A DNA stretch of 64,000 bases from NCBI GenBank assembly GCA_026214975.1, contig CM047806.1:103859345-103923344 (forward strand). The letters run 5' to 3'. Source of the DNA: Gentiana macrophylla. Lineage: Eukaryota; Streptophyta; Magnoliopsida; Gentianales; Gentianaceae. Position numbers and translations under genes: made by a program. The notes below the pieces were generated by a model. That model did not search any database. It saw nothing but the letters and a program-made list of their open reading frames with translations, and had not been told where the DNA came from. Numbering within the stretch: position 1 is the stretch's first letter; the number at the start of each line of letters is the position of its first letter. Shown piece by piece: positions 61,085 through 64,000 of this stretch.

Positions 61085-63034
61085 AAATCGGAGTGTCGTG
61101 GTCGATTTATGTGGGTATTTGTGGTATTTTATTGCAGATTTATAAACCAAGACCCCGAGAATCGACATATTGAAGTTTAACCATATCTCCTGAATGATTT
61201 AGAGAGTGCCACGGGCTTAAATGGTCAATTGAATAAATTTAAGTGACAAGTCGCCAACCAATCCTGGATAAGTAATAATAGAAATATCTTCGACAAACGA
61301 ATGGCTCATCAAAATGATATTTTCAGAAAAAGTGTTCTTCACGAAAGTTGTAGATTTTTCCGAGAGCTTTCCAATGCAATTTAAATTATGAAGATTGGAG
61401 GTCTACAACTTATACAAAGGATCAAGTGGCTAATCGATTTGGATTAAGAAAAATCCCGTAAAAGCTTCGGGAGAACACGAGGTTATCAAGAAAGCGTTAT
61501 CCGAGAAGAGTCCTTCATGAAAGTTGTAGAGTTTCTCGAGACCTTAATTTTGGCATTTCGCTTGCAATTTTGGAGATCCATAACTCGAGATATGAATTTT
61601 ATAAGTTATATATAATTATATATAATTATATATAATCTACGACATGCCAAGAGATCAAGTTTAGGGGAGTAATCATTAGTCCGACCGAGCCGCCTAATAC
61701 CGACCGGTCCGGCCTTTGCCACTTTGCCTATATATAGAAGCTCATCACGATCGATCGGAGTGTACCAATATATATATACATCCTATATATATATATATAT
61801 CTCTCTCTCTTTTCTTTTTTAATTTTAGTAGTAGTTGTAAATAAGGCCTTACGCCGTAATAATGTAGTTTTAGTATCGTTATAATGCTCGGAAAATCTCG
61901 GAAGTCGGTTTTGCTAAAGAAGTTGTAATGTCCGGAAGATACGATTTCAATCAACTCATTGATTCGGGTAACTTTTCTTAAGTATTTATGTTTGTTTTTA
62001 TATTTTTCGTTGTTATAATGTTTTTAGGCTAAATATAATACCGCCAAAACTATGTAATCGGTTTTATTTCGATCTTTTCATTAAAGAAATGTTGTTAAGT
62101 TAAAATGACTAAAAATTGAGTTAATTGAATCTTTTCTATTTTGATCGTATTCGTATTGACATATTTAACCGATCCGAGGAATTCATAATCTAATTATGAA
62201 TTGACGCCGTAAATCGTGGATATGAGATAAAAGATAGAAAACCGAGTGGTAAAATTGGCCGTGTGAATAACGTGATAACGGAATCCGATTTCCTACCCGG
62301 GGTAAATTTGTTTTGGGAGAAATGAATTTTATTATAATTTGTACTCGAGATCGTAATAATGTTAAATCATCGCTTTAATTGAAACTTAAACCGAAAGTTA
62401 AATCGTCCGGCTTGACAACCGGAGCCTTTAAAATAAAATTGACCGTTTGACGAACGGAATGACTCCTTTTATCTAAAGGTAGATTTGTACTGGGGACTGT
62501 TCGATTAATTCGTTTACCATCGTAATAGCTTGTGGACCTTGGACTCGATGCAATGGACATATGACAATTTCATACGCCATGTGAGGAGGAATTGTTTACC
62601 TCAGAGTGCACCAAGCCACTTACTCAATTGGACCTAAAATAAAAGGAGAGATCGAACACATTTCAATTAATCGAAAAGATCGTATAAACCAATTATATAA
62701 GTTTTGGCCACTTCTCTAAAATTATCTCTTTAATATATTGGTATCTATATATTTATATCTATATATATACTTTGCAATTTATGTACATCTATATATATTT
62801 ATATATCTATATATATTATATTAGAATAACTTTTAAATTACGTATTTATTTTATGTTGACTAGAATAGTAGTGACTGTGTTATAAAATGCGATTTAGATC
62901 GAGTTAATAATGACTCTTTTTGTGTTTAACCACACGTAAAAGAAATTACCAAGTTCCCCGAGGATTCGACACTGACTCACCATACTAGCACCACAATTTG
63001 ACCCGGTACACGCCGGTTAGGATCGTTTAAACCA
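61085..63034 (+). mobile_element. Probable Ty3/gypsy LTR inserted in a copia element
   Basis: Plus-strand landmarks are a promoter (CCTATATATAGAAGC at about 61727) and near the 3' end GTTCCCCGAGGATTCGACAC and GACCCGGTACACGCCGGTTA, which are typical of gypsy LTR ends and shared in variant form with the solo LTR at 15.8 kb. The end is near CATATAACA, where copia RNase H coding begins. The start is uncertain. TGTCGTGG at about 61092 after AAATCGGAG is a candidate. Confidence 0.45.
61616..61637. repeat. TATATAATTA tandem repeat
   Basis: Three near-identical units of about 11 bases (TATATAATTA) occur just upstream of the LTR promoter. Confidence 0.7.
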
Positions 63035-63035
63035 G

Positions 63036-63272
63036 AAACGCCTCATATAACACAAGTGCAATTGCAATTACCGATAATCCAGCTTTTACATTCAAGGACA
63101 AAGCACATTGATGTTCGCACCACTTCATAAGAGATCATGCAGAGAAGAAGGATATAATAGCTTCTTTATGTACCTCATCAAGATCGGGGCCATGTGATAT
63201 CTTTACTAAGCCATTGGACAAAGAGAGATTTGCAAAATTAAGAACCGAGTTGGGGATAATCAAAGTCGCTTA
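63036..63272 (+). pseudogene. Sirevirus-type copia RNase H, 5'-truncated
   Basis: The plus strand reads TSAIAITDNPAFTFKDKAH, a stop, then CSHHFIRDHAEKKDIIASL and in order GPCDIFTKPLDKERFAKLRT. This is the C-terminal RNase H signature, very close to element C (ADIFTKPLDSERFAKLR) but on the opposite strand and a different copy. The upstream half of the domain is missing because the gypsy LTR abuts it. Confidence 0.85.
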
Positions 63273-63729
63273 AGCGAGAGATTCGCCAAGGGGATTAATC
63301 TTTGTTATGTTGGGTGCGCCACTTAATGTAGATTAGTCATTGACATCAACAATCTCAAATCGACAAATTGAAGAATTTGACAAAACCGAACAATTTGATG
63401 GAATCGAATTATCTATAAACTCGACCTCAAAGATCGCCACTTTATTCAAATTTAGTCAAAGGTTGATAAGATAGAATCAACAAATGTTATATCGCATTAA
63501 ATTGCCACGCTTCTTTTTGTCGAATTTCGTGTGTACACCCCACGATTATTAAAAAAGCAAGACATGTATCGTTATCAAAACCATCATGGAATTTGAAAAG
63601 TTGTACCATTCAACCGCCGTAATATCCTACCTATTTATTCAATCTCCGCTCACATTATTCTCTTATTAAACAAAACAGACTCTTTCAAACCTACCCTTCA
63701 AAATCAAATCTTTGTGTTCACACTCAAAT

Positions 63730-64000
63730 ATGGCCACTTCAAATGACTCGAAAGACGCATTTATTGATCACAGAGTCGATGAACTAACACTTGAAATGTA
63801 TGAAGCTATGTGTCAAAACACTCATAGCCAAATGTATACGAGATAAAATCGAAAAGCAACCAGGCTTGAACAACATCCTCAAGTTCGCCTTCAAAGAAAA
63901 ACAAGACGTGGAAGGCGTTTTGCGCTTTGGCAAAATATGCGATTAATTAGAGACTCCTTGATAACTACAATTCGTGGAGATCGATTGTGTTCAATGAAAG
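63730..64000 (+). pseudogene. Start of the extra 3' ORF of the right-edge Sirevirus
   Basis: An ATG at 63730 opens MATSNDSKDAFIDHRVDELT and continues about 38 codons to a stop; coding-like sequence continues in other frames to the window edge. Its distance after RNase H parallels the MAENIDAQ start in element C (about 27045). The protein function is unknown. Confidence 0.45.

Overview
The window is plant nuclear DNA (an angiosperm, probably a eudicot) made almost entirely of transposable elements. The evidence is the LTR-retrotransposon lineages (Ty1/copia including Sirevirus type, and Ty3/gypsy of the Tat/Athila branch), their tRNA primer sites, CACTA-type termini, long TA tracts and nested insertion. 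I see no convincing single-copy host gene. Almost every coding stretch is broken by stops and frameshifts, so most genes are called pseudogenes. A run of 100 N at 57321-57420 marks a scaffold gap.

Layout. 1-9.1 kb: a decayed Tat-like Ty3/gypsy element with gag-protease-RT-RNaseH-integrase on the minus strand. A plus-strand module with its own TATA box lies beyond the end of pol, converging on it, and the 5' LTR promoter is near 8.5 kb. 9.1-17 kb: repeats, including a duplicated block with an snRNA-type promoter motif, a GGT-rich tract, a foldback element, a 183-bp CACTA-ended MITE, a probable solo LTR (14.26-15.89 kb) and another copia-type LTR (16.16-17.01 kb).

17.0-47.6 kb is a nest. Copia element A (integrase fragment at 17.02-17.10 kb, rest at 45.26-47.6 kb) is split inside its integrase by copia element B (17096-45259). 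B in turn contains Sirevirus-type element C (21223-34928, with a perfect 5-bp target duplication GATTG) and a short gypsy-like element D with an Asp-tRNA-type primer site and no recognisable pol (35391-40949). A 162-bp hairpin MITE follows A.

47.8-54.1 kb: a second Tat-like element, again with minus-strand pol and a convergent plus-strand ORF module, plus a 76-bp minisatellite between them. Its RNaseH/RT is cut at about 54.15 kb by copia element H on the minus strand, which runs into the gap. 57.4-64 kb: an unidentified ORF open at the gap, a putative plant transposon-type domain, AT-rich DNA, a gypsy-type LTR (about 61.1-63.03 kb), and the 3' part of a plus-strand Sirevirus copia at the right edge.

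A striking pattern is that sister LTRs of one element differ disproportionately at CAG/CTG (CHG) motifs. This may reflect motif-specific consensus errors at methylated sites, in which case some apparent gene decay and LTR ageing is artificial.
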